The notes under the pieces were generated by a model. The model did no database searches, was not told where the DNA came from, and saw nothing but the letters and a program-made list of their open reading frames with translations. This document shows positions 37,135-45,540 of a stretch of 64,000 bases of DNA, piece after piece. The position numbers and the translations under genes are program-made. How positions within the stretch are numbered: position 1 is the stretch's first letter; the number at the start of each line of letters is the position of its first letter. The stretch is taken from contig JBGAIM010000003.1 of NCBI GenBank assembly GCA_044225555.1, positions 310,001-374,000 on the forward strand, written 5' to 3'. The stretch is from JADLHS01 sp044225555. Lineage in GTDB: Bacteria; Verrucomicrobiota; Verrucomicrobiia; Limisphaerales; JADLHS01.

Positions 37135-40100
37135 CTATGGCTGGAATGGCCGGACCGCAGACCGGCGGCGTTCTTCAAGCATCCAGCCAGCCCAGGCACG
37201 ATAGTAATCGTTCGTGCCGGACAACGCCGCGATCTGTTGTTGAACTTTGAAGAAGCTGTCACCCGGAGCAGTCTCCGGTGCGTCATTCCGGCCGATGCGT
37301 TTGCCGCCGAGCGCTTCCGCCAGTTCGGGCAACCAATCCGGAGCGGGCACGGGCGGGACCAACATACTCAAGTCCCAGATCTTGATCTGACCATCAAACG
37401 CCGCGGTCAGTAACCGCCGCATGTCCGGACTGAATTGCACCCGCCGGACTTCTTTGTCATGCGCGAAAGGTTCTGCGGCCAGATGGCCGCTGGCGGCGTG
37501 CCACAAGCGCGCGTTCCCGTCTGTGCAGATCGTGGCAAGGAATTGGCCATCGGGACTCCATTTCACCGTCCAGATGCGCCCCGGGTGACGCATGGGCCCG
37601 GACATCAAGCGACCGGAGGCAGTTTCCCAGACGCGCACCTGACCTGCGTCGGTGCTGGTGGCAAAGGCGCGCCCGTCCGGGCTGAAAGCGACCCAGAACA
37701 CAGCGCTTTCGTGGCGCAGAGGAGGGAGCAAAGGTTTTCCGCTGGCGGCGTCCCACAGCCGCGCCGTGCCATCGGATGAAGCCGACAAAAGTTTCAGGCC
37801 GTCGGGACTGAAGGCCGCCACCCAACACGAGCCCTCGTGCGACATCGGCCCTGCCTGCAACTTGCCGTCAGGCACGGACCACACCCGGACGCTTCCATCC
37901 TGACAGGCGGTTGCCAGTCGATGCCCATCGCGGCTGAAGGCGATGCGCAACGGCGTGCCCGAGTGCGGCAAGGCATCACCCAGTTGTGCGCCTGTGCTGG
38001 CGTCCCAAAACATCACGCCCTGGTCGCTGGTCGCTCCGGCAATAAATTTTCCATCCGGCGAAAACACCAGACTGCCCGCCACTCGCGGCGGTTGCGCGAG
38101 TTGGCAAACTTCTTCCAATTTCGTCGCATCCCACAGGCGGGCTTTGCCGTCGCTTGCCCCCGTGGCCACTTTCGTTCCATCCGGCGACCACGCTGCGAGG
38201 TCGATGTTTTCCCCAAGGCGCTGCGGAGGTGTCAACGGTGCGCCCGTCCGCCCCTCCCAAATACGCAGCTCGGTCCCGCCCGAAACCGTGGCGGCCGAGA
38301 AGATCTTGTCCGCCCCGGCATCCCATTGCGCCTCGCCAACTGAAGCTCCGGCGCTCAACGTCAGTGGTGCGGCGGCGTGCATCGTCACCGACCAAAGACG
38401 CAGGGAACGATCCTGCGCCGTCGTCGCCACGATTTGCCCGTTCGGGTGCAACCGGAATCGCTCGATCCAGCCGTCATGGAAAAGCGCCTCGCTGCGAGAC
38501 CGGCCGGACGCCGGATCCCGCAACACCACGCGATCCGCCGACTTGACAAGGAACAGCGCCGACTCCAGCTCGGGAAATCGTTGCCAATCCACCGCCAACT
38601 GACCGCGCGCCGCACCGCGACTCCGGCCGGTGCGAAAATCAAACAGTTGCGGCTCCTTGCCGCCCTCCACCACCACCAGCTCATTGTTTGGTCCGACGCA
38701 GGCGATGTCATTTCCGTGAACCGGAATGATGGCCTCGCTTTTGCCGGTAGCGCCGTCTACCACCCATGCGGCGTCCGCAGTCAAGCAACCCAACCAGCGC
38801 CCATCTTCGGAGAAACACAAGGCCTGCACGGCATTCGTCGTCGGCAAAACCCAGACCGGTTCGCGACCCGGGGTTTGCCACAATCGTACCTCGCTGTCCG
38901 ATGCCGTGGCCAGCTTCGTGCCGTCCGCAGCCACTGCGAACGCGTTGACAGCCTGCGGCAGCTTTTGTGGGGGCCACACCCAATTTCCGGTGTCGGCGTC
39001 CAGCACCGCGACTGTGTTTGATTCCAGGGCAATGCCGATGTGGCGACGATCCAGCGCGGGCGTCACGCGTCGTACGATCCGCCGCTCATCCACCGGGCCG
39101 AGACTGAATTCCGCCATCACCCGCCGCTGCTCCACATCCCACAGTCGGACGCGGGCATCCGTGCCGACGGTGAACAGGCGGTCATCGTTTTGCCCGCAGA
39201 GCAAGGCCTGCAAGAGTGGTGTTGGCTGCGGTAATTCGCTTTCCAGGTGACCGGAATCGCTCCGCCAGAGCCGGGCCAGTTTCCCTTGCGTAGCCGTCAC
39301 CACCCGCCGGCCCGTGCGGCCGAAATCCAGACTGGTGATCGGTGAATCATGCGCCAGCGGCGGGCAAATGGGTGTCGGAAAATTCGCGGTTGCCACCAAC
39401 GAAAGCAGGCGCGCCGTCGCCACCCGGTTGCTGGGATCGTTGCGCACAAAATGAGCGAACCACGCAATGGCTTCGTCGCGTGCTCCGGAGCGCGCGGCTT
39501 CTTCCGCCCGCTGCCATTGCAACTCGTGCAGGCTGGCATGCAATTGCCGGTTGGACTCCGTGACCTCGAAGTTTGCCCGGCGCAGACGTGCGCTCATGAC
39601 CGTCTGACTCACGAAGAAGGCGAGCACCGCTGCACCAGCGACGAACAGCAGCGCGGCCGTGGCGGGCCGGCGGCGGATCCACTTGGCGAGTCGTTCGGCC
39701 GGCGAACTGGCCCGCGCCTGAATGGGTTCGCGTCGCAGCCAGCGTTCCAGATCCTGGGCCAGCAGTTCGGCGGAACTGTACCGGCGGGCGGGCTCCTTCT
39801 CCAGGCACACCAGACAGATCGTTTCCAAGTCGCGATCGGCGCGCCGGTTGATCGTGCTCGGCCGCCTGGGTTCCTGTTCCACCACCTGGCGCAATGTGGC
39901 CAAGGGTGTGTCCGCGCGGAACGGTGGCTGCCCGGTCAGCATCTCGTAAAGAATCGCGCCGAGGCTGTAGACATCAGCAGCAGTGGAGATGAGTTGCGGT
40001 TTTCCCGCCGCCTGCTCGGGTGCCATGTAACTGGGTGACCCCAACACTGCGCCGCTCGCCGTCCGCTGGCTCGCGTCCGCGATGAATTTCGCAAGCCCGA

Positions 40101-40737
40101 AGTCGCTCACGTATGGTTCACCGGCCGGATCCAGTAGAATGTTCCCCGGTTTTAGATCCCGATGCAGAATGCCGCGTTGATGCGCGAAATGTACCGCGCG
40201 ACAAACCTTCACCAACAACCGCGCGGCGACCTCGTGAGGCAGGCGCGAGTCCGGCCGGTTGATCCGTGCCGTCAGCGTGCCCCCTTCCATGAACCGCATG
40301 CTGAAGAAGTGGTGGCCGCCTTCCTCGCCCACCTCGTAAATCGGCACGATGTTCGGATGGTCCAACTGCGCGGCCGCCTCTGCCTCGGCGCGAAAGCGTT
40401 TGATCTCCGGCTCCCGCGCGAACTGCCCGGCCAGGATCATCTTCAACGCAACCGTCCGGTTCAAACTCGCCTGCCGCGCGCGATATACCATGCCCATCCC
40501 GCCGGCGGCGATCTCTTCCAGAAGTTCGTAATCTCCAAACCTCCCGAGGCTGCCGGAGCGGGCCGCACCCGCGCTCTCGTCGAGGCCCGGCTCGGCCTCC
40601 GGTGGCAACAAAGCCGCCCGCAAAAGACACCGCGCGCACACCCCGCGGGGCGCAAAACGACCCAGCGGCGTTCCACAACGGGTGCAGATTCGCTGCGCCG
40701 GCTCTGACTCGGGCACTGTGTTCACATCAGCAAGCAC
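37135..40737 (-). CDS. Membrane Ser/Thr protein kinase with WD40 propellers
   Basis: The 1200 residues begin at a GTG at 40737. A short zinc-ribbon (ICTRCGTPLG...GVCARCLL) precedes the kinase domain (YELLEEIAAGGMGMVYRA, VALKMI with the catalytic Lys, HRDLKPGNILL catalytic loop, SDFGLAKF Mg-binding DFG, SYMAPEQ). A transmembrane helix follows (AALLFVAGAAVLAFFVS, ~residues 362-380), then a long WD40 region (LFTVGTDARVRLWD, KVATGASDGKARLWD, RLATACQDGSVRVW, KLLSASSDGTARLWD, and others). All catalytic motifs are intact. The architecture is common in Planctomycetes/Verrucomicrobia. It lies 49 bp downstream of an ECF sigma gene, the usual pairing for kinase-controlled ECF regulators. Confidence 0.93.
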   Translation of the reverse strand: MLADVNTVPESEPAQRICTRCGTPLGRFAPRGVCARCLLRAALLPPEAEPGLDESAGAARSGSLGRFGDYELLEEIAAGGMGMVYRARQASLNRTVALKMILAGQFAREPEIKRFRAEAEAAAQLDHPNIVPIYEVGEEGGHHFFSMRFMEGGTLTARINRPDSRLPHEVAARLLVKVCRAVHFAHQRGILHRDLKPGNILLDPAGEPYVSDFGLAKFIADASQRTASGAVLGSPSYMAPEQAAGKPQLISTAADVYSLGAILYEMLTGQPPFRADTPLATLRQVVEQEPRRPSTINRRADRDLETICLVCLEKEPARRYSSAELLAQDLERWLRREPIQARASSPAERLAKWIRRRPATAALLFVAGAAVLAFFVSQTVMSARLRRANFEVTESNRQLHASLHELQWQRAEEAARSGARDEAIAWFAHFVRNDPSNRVATARLLSLVATANFPTPICPPLAHDSPITSLDFGRTGRRVVTATQGKLARLWRSDSGHLESELPQPTPLLQALLCGQNDDRLFTVGTDARVRLWDVEQRRVMAEFSLGPVDERRIVRRVTPALDRRHIGIALESNTVAVLDADTGNWVWPPQKLPQAVNAFAVAADGTKLATASDSEVRLWQTPGREPVWVLPTTNAVQALCFSEDGRWLGCLTADAAWVVDGATGKSEAIIPVHGNDIACVGPNNELVVVEGGKEPQLFDFRTGRSRGAARGQLAVDWQRFPELESALFLVKSADRVVLRDPASGRSRSEALFHDGWIERFRLHPNGQIVATTAQDRSLRLWSVTMHAAAPLTLSAGASVGEAQWDAGADKIFSAATVSGGTELRIWEGRTGAPLTPPQRLGENIDLAAWSPDGTKVATGASDGKARLWDATKLEEVCQLAQPPRVAGSLVFSPDGKFIAGATSDQGVMFWDASTGAQLGDALPHSGTPLRIAFSRDGHRLATACQDGSVRVWSVPDGKLQAGPMSHEGSCWVAAFSPDGLKLLSASSDGTARLWDAASGKPLLPPLRHESAVFWVAFSPDGRAFATSTDAGQVRVWETASGRLMSGPMRHPGRIWTVKWSPDGQFLATICTDGNARLWHAASGHLAAEPFAHDKEVRRVQFSPDMRRLLTAAFDGQIKIWDLSMLVPPVPAPDWLPELAEALGGKRIGRNDAPETAPGDSFFKVQQQIAALSGTNDYYRAWAGWMLEERRRSAVRPFQP

Positions 40738-40786
40738 TAAAGCAAACTCCGCGGCGGGTTACAGAAATTAACCACCGCCCACGGGT

Positions 40787-41539
40787 TCAACCGCTCACCA
40801 CAGCCATCAGATGTTGGATTTCGTCGTCGATCTGGCTGGGCAACGCCACGGTCTGGGCGATTTCCTCGCGCAGCAATTCGCGGTAACGCAACCGCAGCCG
40901 GTGTGCGATCATCTTCACGTTCGCCGGCGACATGCCGAAGCGCGCTGCAAGCTCCGGATACGGCGCGGCCGCGGCGTCGCCCCAAAGATGCGCCTGCAAC
41001 GCCTCGAACACTTCGCGACGACTCGACGCTTGAAACTCCGCCTCCAACCGGGTGAGCACCGTCTGGAGCAGCGTGGCGGCCCAACGTTGTTCAAAGGCAC
41101 GCGCTGGATCACTCTCGGTCACCGGCTCCCGCAGATAGCACGCCTCCGGGTCCGGCGCATCGAGGGAGATCACTTCCCGGCCGCCACCGCGCTTTTGCGC
41201 CTGCGTCCGGTCATGCTCGTTACGCAGGAAATTCTCCACCGAAGTCATCAGAAAGGAGCGGAAACGTCCGCGATCTCGATCCGCCTTGTGCACATGCTGC
41301 TTCGCCAGAAAATTGGCAAAGAAGCCCTGCGTCAGGTCCTGTGCCTGTTCCGGGGAATGCCCGCGCTTGCGCACGAAGGCATAGACCGGCAGCCAGTAGG
41401 CCTGACACAGACGGGCCAACGCCGCCTGCGCGTGCGGCGACGCCTCGTCGCCCGCCGCCAGCACCACGCTCCAATGCGTCGTGGCAAAAACCGGACTCGG
41501 CTGGGCACCGTGGGATTCGTCAGGATTTACTTCGGCCAT
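40787..41539 (-). CDS. ECF-type RNA polymerase sigma factor
   Basis: About 250 residues from the ATG at 41539 (MAEVNPDESHGAQ); codons upstream to 41770 are only the antisense of trpE remnant A. FATTHWSVVLAAGD, RLCQAYWLPVYAFVRKRGHSPEQAQDLTQGFFANFL is the sigma-2 region, and a C-terminal helix-turn-helix YPELAARFGMSPANVKMIAHRLRLRYRELLREEI is sigma-4. The long linker and THWS opening are typical of ECFs linked to Ser/Thr kinases. It is probably transcribed with the downstream kinase gene (37135-40737) and its activity may be set by phosphorylation. Confidence 0.88.
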   Translation of the reverse strand: MAEVNPDESHGAQPSPVFATTHWSVVLAAGDEASPHAQAALARLCQAYWLPVYAFVRKRGHSPEQAQDLTQGFFANFLAKQHVHKADRDRGRFRSFLMTSVENFLRNEHDRTQAQKRGGGREVISLDAPDPEACYLREPVTESDPARAFEQRWAATLLQTVLTRLEAEFQASSRREVFEALQAHLWGDAAAAPYPELAARFGMSPANVKMIAHRLRLRYRELLREEIAQTVALPSQIDDEIQHLMAVVSG

Positions 41540-41589
41540 TGGTGTATAGGGATCATAAAAGATTACGGCGAAGCCAGAAGAAAAAAGGC

Positions 41590-41745
41590 TCGCGCGACGC
41601 TTCCGGCGGGCAAGGCCAGCGGCGCGCTGCTCAAGGGCGGCGAAGCCCGCGTGCAAGCCGGCGGCGTCTGGGTGAACGACTCCGAACCCGAAGCGGAATT
41701 TCAGGAAACGGTGAACAAGAGCAAGGGGATGCTCAAAGTGGTCGG
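41590..41745 (+). repeat. trpE 3'-end remnant A
   Basis: DNA and translation follow trpE: RATLPAGKASGA corresponds to RATFPAGTVSGA of trpE (24107-24145). About 120 bp are then missing, and it resumes as LLKGGEARVQAGGVWVNDSEPEAEFQETVNKSKGMLK (trpE 24268 onward). The junction lies in a short GCGCG microhomology. No start, ribosome site or full domain is present, so this is a remnant. Confidence 0.88.
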
Positions 41746-41759
41746 TGTAGCGAGCGTGA

Positions 41760-42347
41760 TTATTTCCCACCGCTCACCAAGCCCAGGCGCCGGTTTTGCT
41801 TTGAATCCGACATCAATTTCGCAAGTCGGCGTCGGCGGGTTTCTTCCTGCTTCGCGCTCATCACCCGGAAAGCCATCAGTCGCCGATAACCGGGCGGTTG
41901 TTGCTGGAAGAATTCCCACGCGGCTTTGTCCGCCTTGAACTGCCGTCGCAGTGCCGGAGACAGTTCGCGCGGCCGGTTCTCAAACGAATACACGCCCGAC
42001 CTTTCAGGAGTACGGGCGGCAAATGCCCTCTCGCCCGCTGGCATCATGCGTCCCTCCTTGGTCAAACGCTTCACGTGACCGATGTTGATGAGACTCCAGT
42101 TGCTCTTGGGTTTGCGCGGCGTGAAGCGTTGGGTAAAGCGTAGTTCATCCACGCGCTTCTTAAGGCCATCAATCCAACCAAAGCACAACGATTCGTCCAA
42201 TGCTTCGGCGTAAGTAATACCCCCTTTGCCGGAATCCTTCTTGTAGAAACCAATCCACAATTCCGTCACGCGGGCGTGGTTGGCCTCCAGCCAGGTTCGG
42301 AAGGCGGCGGCGGATTTGAAGTAGGTGGGTTTCACTGCGGAAGCCAT
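41760..42347 (-). CDS. YdeI/OmpD-associated family protein
   Basis: About 195 residues from the ATG at 42347 (MASAVKPTYFKSAAAFRTWLE). LWIGFYKKDSGKGGITYAEALDESLCFGWIDGLKKRVDELRFTQRFTPRKPKSNWS is the diagnostic DUF1801-like/YdeI core, and the C-terminal FFQQPPGYRRLMAFRVMSAKQEETRRRRLAKL is the usual YdeI ending. It is a small cytoplasmic protein; relatives are linked to bacteriocin or peptide stress, but a molecular role is not settled. It is the first apparently core gene to the right of the accessory region. Confidence 0.85.
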   Translation of the reverse strand: MASAVKPTYFKSAAAFRTWLEANHARVTELWIGFYKKDSGKGGITYAEALDESLCFGWIDGLKKRVDELRFTQRFTPRKPKSNWSLINIGHVKRLTKEGRMMPAGERAFAARTPERSGVYSFENRPRELSPALRRQFKADKAAWEFFQQQPPGYRRLMAFRVMSAKQEETRRRRLAKLMSDSKQNRRLGLVSGGK

Positions 42348-42387
42348 GCGGGCGAGTTTGGCAATGCGCGGCGTCCTCGGCAATCTG

Positions 42388-42517
42388 ATAGGTAGCGGTT
42401 TTCGCGCTGCGAAAGCCAGCGCCGCGTGCAGCGGCGCAATTCTGAAATCGTGAGCTTTGACCAAACCGCCTGCTCCTCCGCGAGCGGAGTTTTCGCAGCG
42501 CGAAAACTGCTACCTAT
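42388..42517. repeat. Composite palindromic element between the YdeI-like and M16 genes
   Basis: The outer arms, 27 bp each with one mismatch (42388-42414 with 42491-42517), begin ATAGGTAGC and end GCTACCTAT. Inside are two hairpins, GCGCCGC/GCGGCGC (42419-42437) and CTCCGC-GA-GCGGAG (42476-42489). It lies between two divergent genes and overlaps their presumed promoter region. Confidence 0.85.
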
Positions 42518-42555
42518 GGGCTTGTATCTCCAAACCGTCCTGCCATTGTAGCGAC

Positions 42556-45390
42556 ATGAAAAGTCAGTCCTGCCTGATTTCCCGCTCCCTACTCAACCCC
42601 ACGCTCCATCTGGCGCTCGTGCTTGCTGCCGGTTGGCTTGGTTGCCCGACTGCTGAAGCGGCGCCGCCACGCAAGGTCGCCAGTGTCGAAGGCATCACCG
42701 AATATCAATACGACAACGGCCTGCGCCTGTTGCTGTTCCCCGACAGCTCGCAGTCCAAGGTGACAGTGAATCTCACCGTTCTGGTCGGGTCGCGACACGA
42801 GGGATACGGCGAGACGGGCATGGCGCATCTGCTCGAACACATGGTCTTCAAAGGCACGCCGACGCATACGAACGTCCCGAAGGCGTTGCAGGATCATGGC
42901 GCGCAATTCAACGGCAGCACGTCGGTGGATCGCGTCAACTATTTTGAAACGCTGGCCGCGTCGGACGAGAATCTGGAGTTCGCGCTTCGGCTTGAAGCCG
43001 ACCGGTTGATGAACAGTTTCATCAAGAAGTCCGATCTCGATTCGGAGATGACCGTGGTGCGGAATGAATTTGAGCGGGGCGAGAATTCCCCGGATCGCGT
43101 GCTCGGTCAACGCATCGAATCCGCAGCGTTCGACTGGCATAACTACGGCAAGTCCACCATTGGCAACCGCAGCGACATCGAGCGCGTACCCATCGAGAAT
43201 CTTCAAGCCTTCTACAAAAAGTTCTATCAGCCGGACAACGTGGTCGTGATCGTGGCCGGCAAGTTTGAGGAGGCGAAAGCCCTGGAACTCGCGACAAAAT
43301 ACTTCGGCAGCATCCCCCGTCCTACGCGCAAGCTGGACCAGGCATGGACCGAGGAGCCGGCGCAAGACGGCGAGCGGTCGGTGACGTTGCGGCGCGTGGG
43401 CGACTTGGCGGCAGTCGGTGTGGCGTATCACATTCCGTCCGGCTCGCATGAGGAGAACCCGGCGTTGCAGGTGTTGGCGAACATTCTGGATACGCGCCCA
43501 TCCGGAAGATTCTACAAGGCACTCGTTGAAACCAAGAAAGCGACGGCTGCGTCGGCCTACTCGGGGCGCGAACACGATCCTGGTTTGTTTGTTGTGGATG
43601 CAACCGTGCCCAAGGGCGGTTCGCCTGAAGAAGTGCGTGCCCTGCTGATCGCAACCACCGAAGACGTCGCGGCGAAAGGCGTGACGGACGAAGAAGTGAA
43701 CCGCGCCAAGCAACAAATCCTCAAGGCGCGCGAACGCGCGGCCACGGACACGGCGCAGATCGGCGTGGCCTTGAGCGAGTGGGCGGCGCAGGGCGACTGG
43801 CGGCTGTATTTCCTGTTCCGCGACCGCATCGAACAAGTCACGCCACATCAGGTTCAGATCGCCGCTGCCAAATATCTGCAACGAAACAATCGCACCGTCG
43901 GCATGTTTCTTCCCACTGAGAAACCGGAACGCATCGCCGTGCCGCCGCCGCCCGATGTGGCGGCACTGGTCGCGAACTACAAGGGCCGCGCCGCGCTGGC
44001 CGAGGGCGAAGCGTTTGATCCCGTGCCGGAAAAGATCGAGGCGCGCGTCAAACGACTGGGACTGCCCGAAGGTGTCAAGGTAACATTGCTGCCGAAGAAA
44101 TCGCGCGGCGAGGAAGCCCGGTTGACGTTGACGCTGCGCTATGGCGACGAGAACAGCTTGAAAGGATTTGATACCGCTGCGGGCTATCTGGACGACCTGA
44201 TGTTGCGCGGCACGAAGAAGCTTTCCTACCAGCAGTTTCGCGATGAACTGGACAAGCTCGGTGCGACCTTGGGCGCGGGTGGCGGTGGCGGACGCCGGGG
44301 CGGCGGCCGACGTGGTGGTGGCGGCGGTGGCGGGCTGGGTTCAGTGAGTTTTTCCATTCAGGCCAAGCGCGACACGATGCCGGCGGCGCTGGAGTTGTTG
44401 CGCCAGGTTTTGCGCGAACCGTTGCTGCCAAAGGAAGAATTCGAAATCATGAAGCGTGAGCGCATCGCGGCACTGGAACAATCCAAGACCGAACCCGCGA
44501 TGCTCGCGCCGCGACAGTTGCAGCGAACGTTGAATCCGTATTCCAAGGACGACATCCGTTACACGCCGACGATCGAAGAATCCATCGAGCGCGCCAAGGC
44601 GGTGACCTATGAGCAGGTGCAGCAACTTTATAGCGACTATCTCGGGTCGCAATCCGGTGAACTCACGTTGGTGGGCGATTTCGATGAGACGGCCTGTCTG
44701 AAGGTCCTGGAGAAAACCCTCGCCGGCTGGAAGTCGGGCAAAGCCTACGCGCGCATCGCGTCGCCAATCAAGGCCGAAGTGCCCGCGTCACAACAAACCA
44801 TCAACACGCCGGACAAGGCGAACGCTACCTTCACGGCGGGACTGTTGTTTCCGATGAGCGATGACGACCCAGACTATCCGGCGCTGCTGATGGGCAATTA
44901 CATTTTGGGCAGCGGCACGTTGTCGTCGCGACTGGGCACGCGCGTGCGCCAGAAGGAAGGTTTGTCCTACGGCATCACGTCGAGTCTGGGCGTTTCGTCG
45001 CAGGACGAGCGCGCGAGCTTTTCGATTTCCGCCATCGTCAATCCGGACAACATCCAAAAACTTCAAGCCTGTGCGCTGGAGGAAGTGGACCGGTTGTTGC
45101 GCGACGGCGTGACGGCGGAAGAACTGGACAAGGCGCGCGAAGGTTACTTGCAGGCGATGCAGGTCGGGCGCTCCAACGATGGCGCTTTAGCCGGCTCGTT
45201 GAACGGGCTGCGCTATCTGAATCGCACCATGATGTGGGACGCGGACCTGGAGAAGAAAATTGCCGAATTGAAACCCGATCAGGTAGGCGCGGCGTTGAGG
45301 CGCCACATTGACCCCAAGAAACTGGTGATTGTGAACGCCGGCGATTTTGAGAAGCCGGACGAGGCGAAGAAGACCGCGGTGGTGCAATAG
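42556..45390 (+). CDS. M16 (insulinase-like) zinc metallopeptidase, two-domain
   Basis: About 944 residues from the ATG at 42556, with a signal peptide (LLNPTLHLALVLAAGWLGC...AEA). The first M16 domain has the inverted zinc motif HLLEHMVF (HxxEH) and the downstream FERGEN glutamate; the second domain lacks the motif and is the usual non-catalytic half (TFTAGLLFPMSDDDPDYPALLMGNYILGSGTLSSRLGTRVRQKEGLSYGI). Between them, near residues 575-593, a Gly/Arg-rich stretch (GGGGGRRGGGRRGGGGGGG) sits in an otherwise ordinary domain. It is a likely periplasmic peptidase for oligopeptides. It is followed by a perfect inverted repeat that starts in its stop codon. Confidence 0.92.
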   Translation: MKSQSCLISRSLLNPTLHLALVLAAGWLGCPTAEAAPPRKVASVEGITEYQYDNGLRLLLFPDSSQSKVTVNLTVLVGSRHEGYGETGMAHLLEHMVFKGTPTHTNVPKALQDHGAQFNGSTSVDRVNYFETLAASDENLEFALRLEADRLMNSFIKKSDLDSEMTVVRNEFERGENSPDRVLGQRIESAAFDWHNYGKSTIGNRSDIERVPIENLQAFYKKFYQPDNVVVIVAGKFEEAKALELATKYFGSIPRPTRKLDQAWTEEPAQDGERSVTLRRVGDLAAVGVAYHIPSGSHEENPALQVLANILDTRPSGRFYKALVETKKATAASAYSGREHDPGLFVVDATVPKGGSPEEVRALLIATTEDVAAKGVTDEEVNRAKQQILKARERAATDTAQIGVALSEWAAQGDWRLYFLFRDRIEQVTPHQVQIAAAKYLQRNNRTVGMFLPTEKPERIAVPPPPDVAALVANYKGRAALAEGEAFDPVPEKIEARVKRLGLPEGVKVTLLPKKSRGEEARLTLTLRYGDENSLKGFDTAAGYLDDLMLRGTKKLSYQQFRDELDKLGATLGAGGGGGRRGGGRRGGGGGGGLGSVSFSIQAKRDTMPAALELLRQVLREPLLPKEEFEIMKRERIAALEQSKTEPAMLAPRQLQRTLNPYSKDDIRYTPTIEESIERAKAVTYEQVQQLYSDYLGSQSGELTLVGDFDETACLKVLEKTLAGWKSGKAYARIASPIKAEVPASQQTINTPDKANATFTAGLLFPMSDDDPDYPALLMGNYILGSGTLSSRLGTRVRQKEGLSYGITSSLGVSSQDERASFSISAIVNPDNIQKLQACALEEVDRLLRDGVTAEELDKAREGYLQAMQVGRSNDGALAGSLNGLRYLNRTMMWDADLEKKIAELKPDQVGAALRRHIDPKKLVIVNAGDFEKPDEAKKTAVVQ

Positions 45391-45475
45391 GACAGGCGTC
45401 GCGCCTGTCTCTAACTTGAGAGTCCGCTGGGCTTAGCCTTGTTTGAATAATAAGACAGGCGCGACGCCTGTCCTA
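45388..45475. repeat. Perfect 23-bp inverted repeat overlapping the M16 stop codon
   Basis: The left arm 45388-45410 and right arm 45453-45475 are exact inverse complements. Each arm is itself nearly palindromic (GACAGGCG/CGCCTGTC). The left arm's first three bases are the TAG stop of the M16 peptidase. A T-tract typical of a terminator is lacking. Confidence 0.85.
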
Positions 45476-45540
45476 CTTAATCCACCCTTCGTCCCGCCCA
45501 AAGGCCGCTTCGTCAATGCGGACTCGTCTTTTGACCGGAG

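Noticed and set aside
24418..41760. A phage or integrative element with its own integrase
   Set aside because: No integrase, transposase, excisionase or replication gene was found in any frame of the region; only boundary remnants support mobility.
41540..41770. N-terminal extension of the ECF sigma factor
   Set aside because: The extra codons are only the antisense of trpE remnant A; the family-typical start is at 41539.
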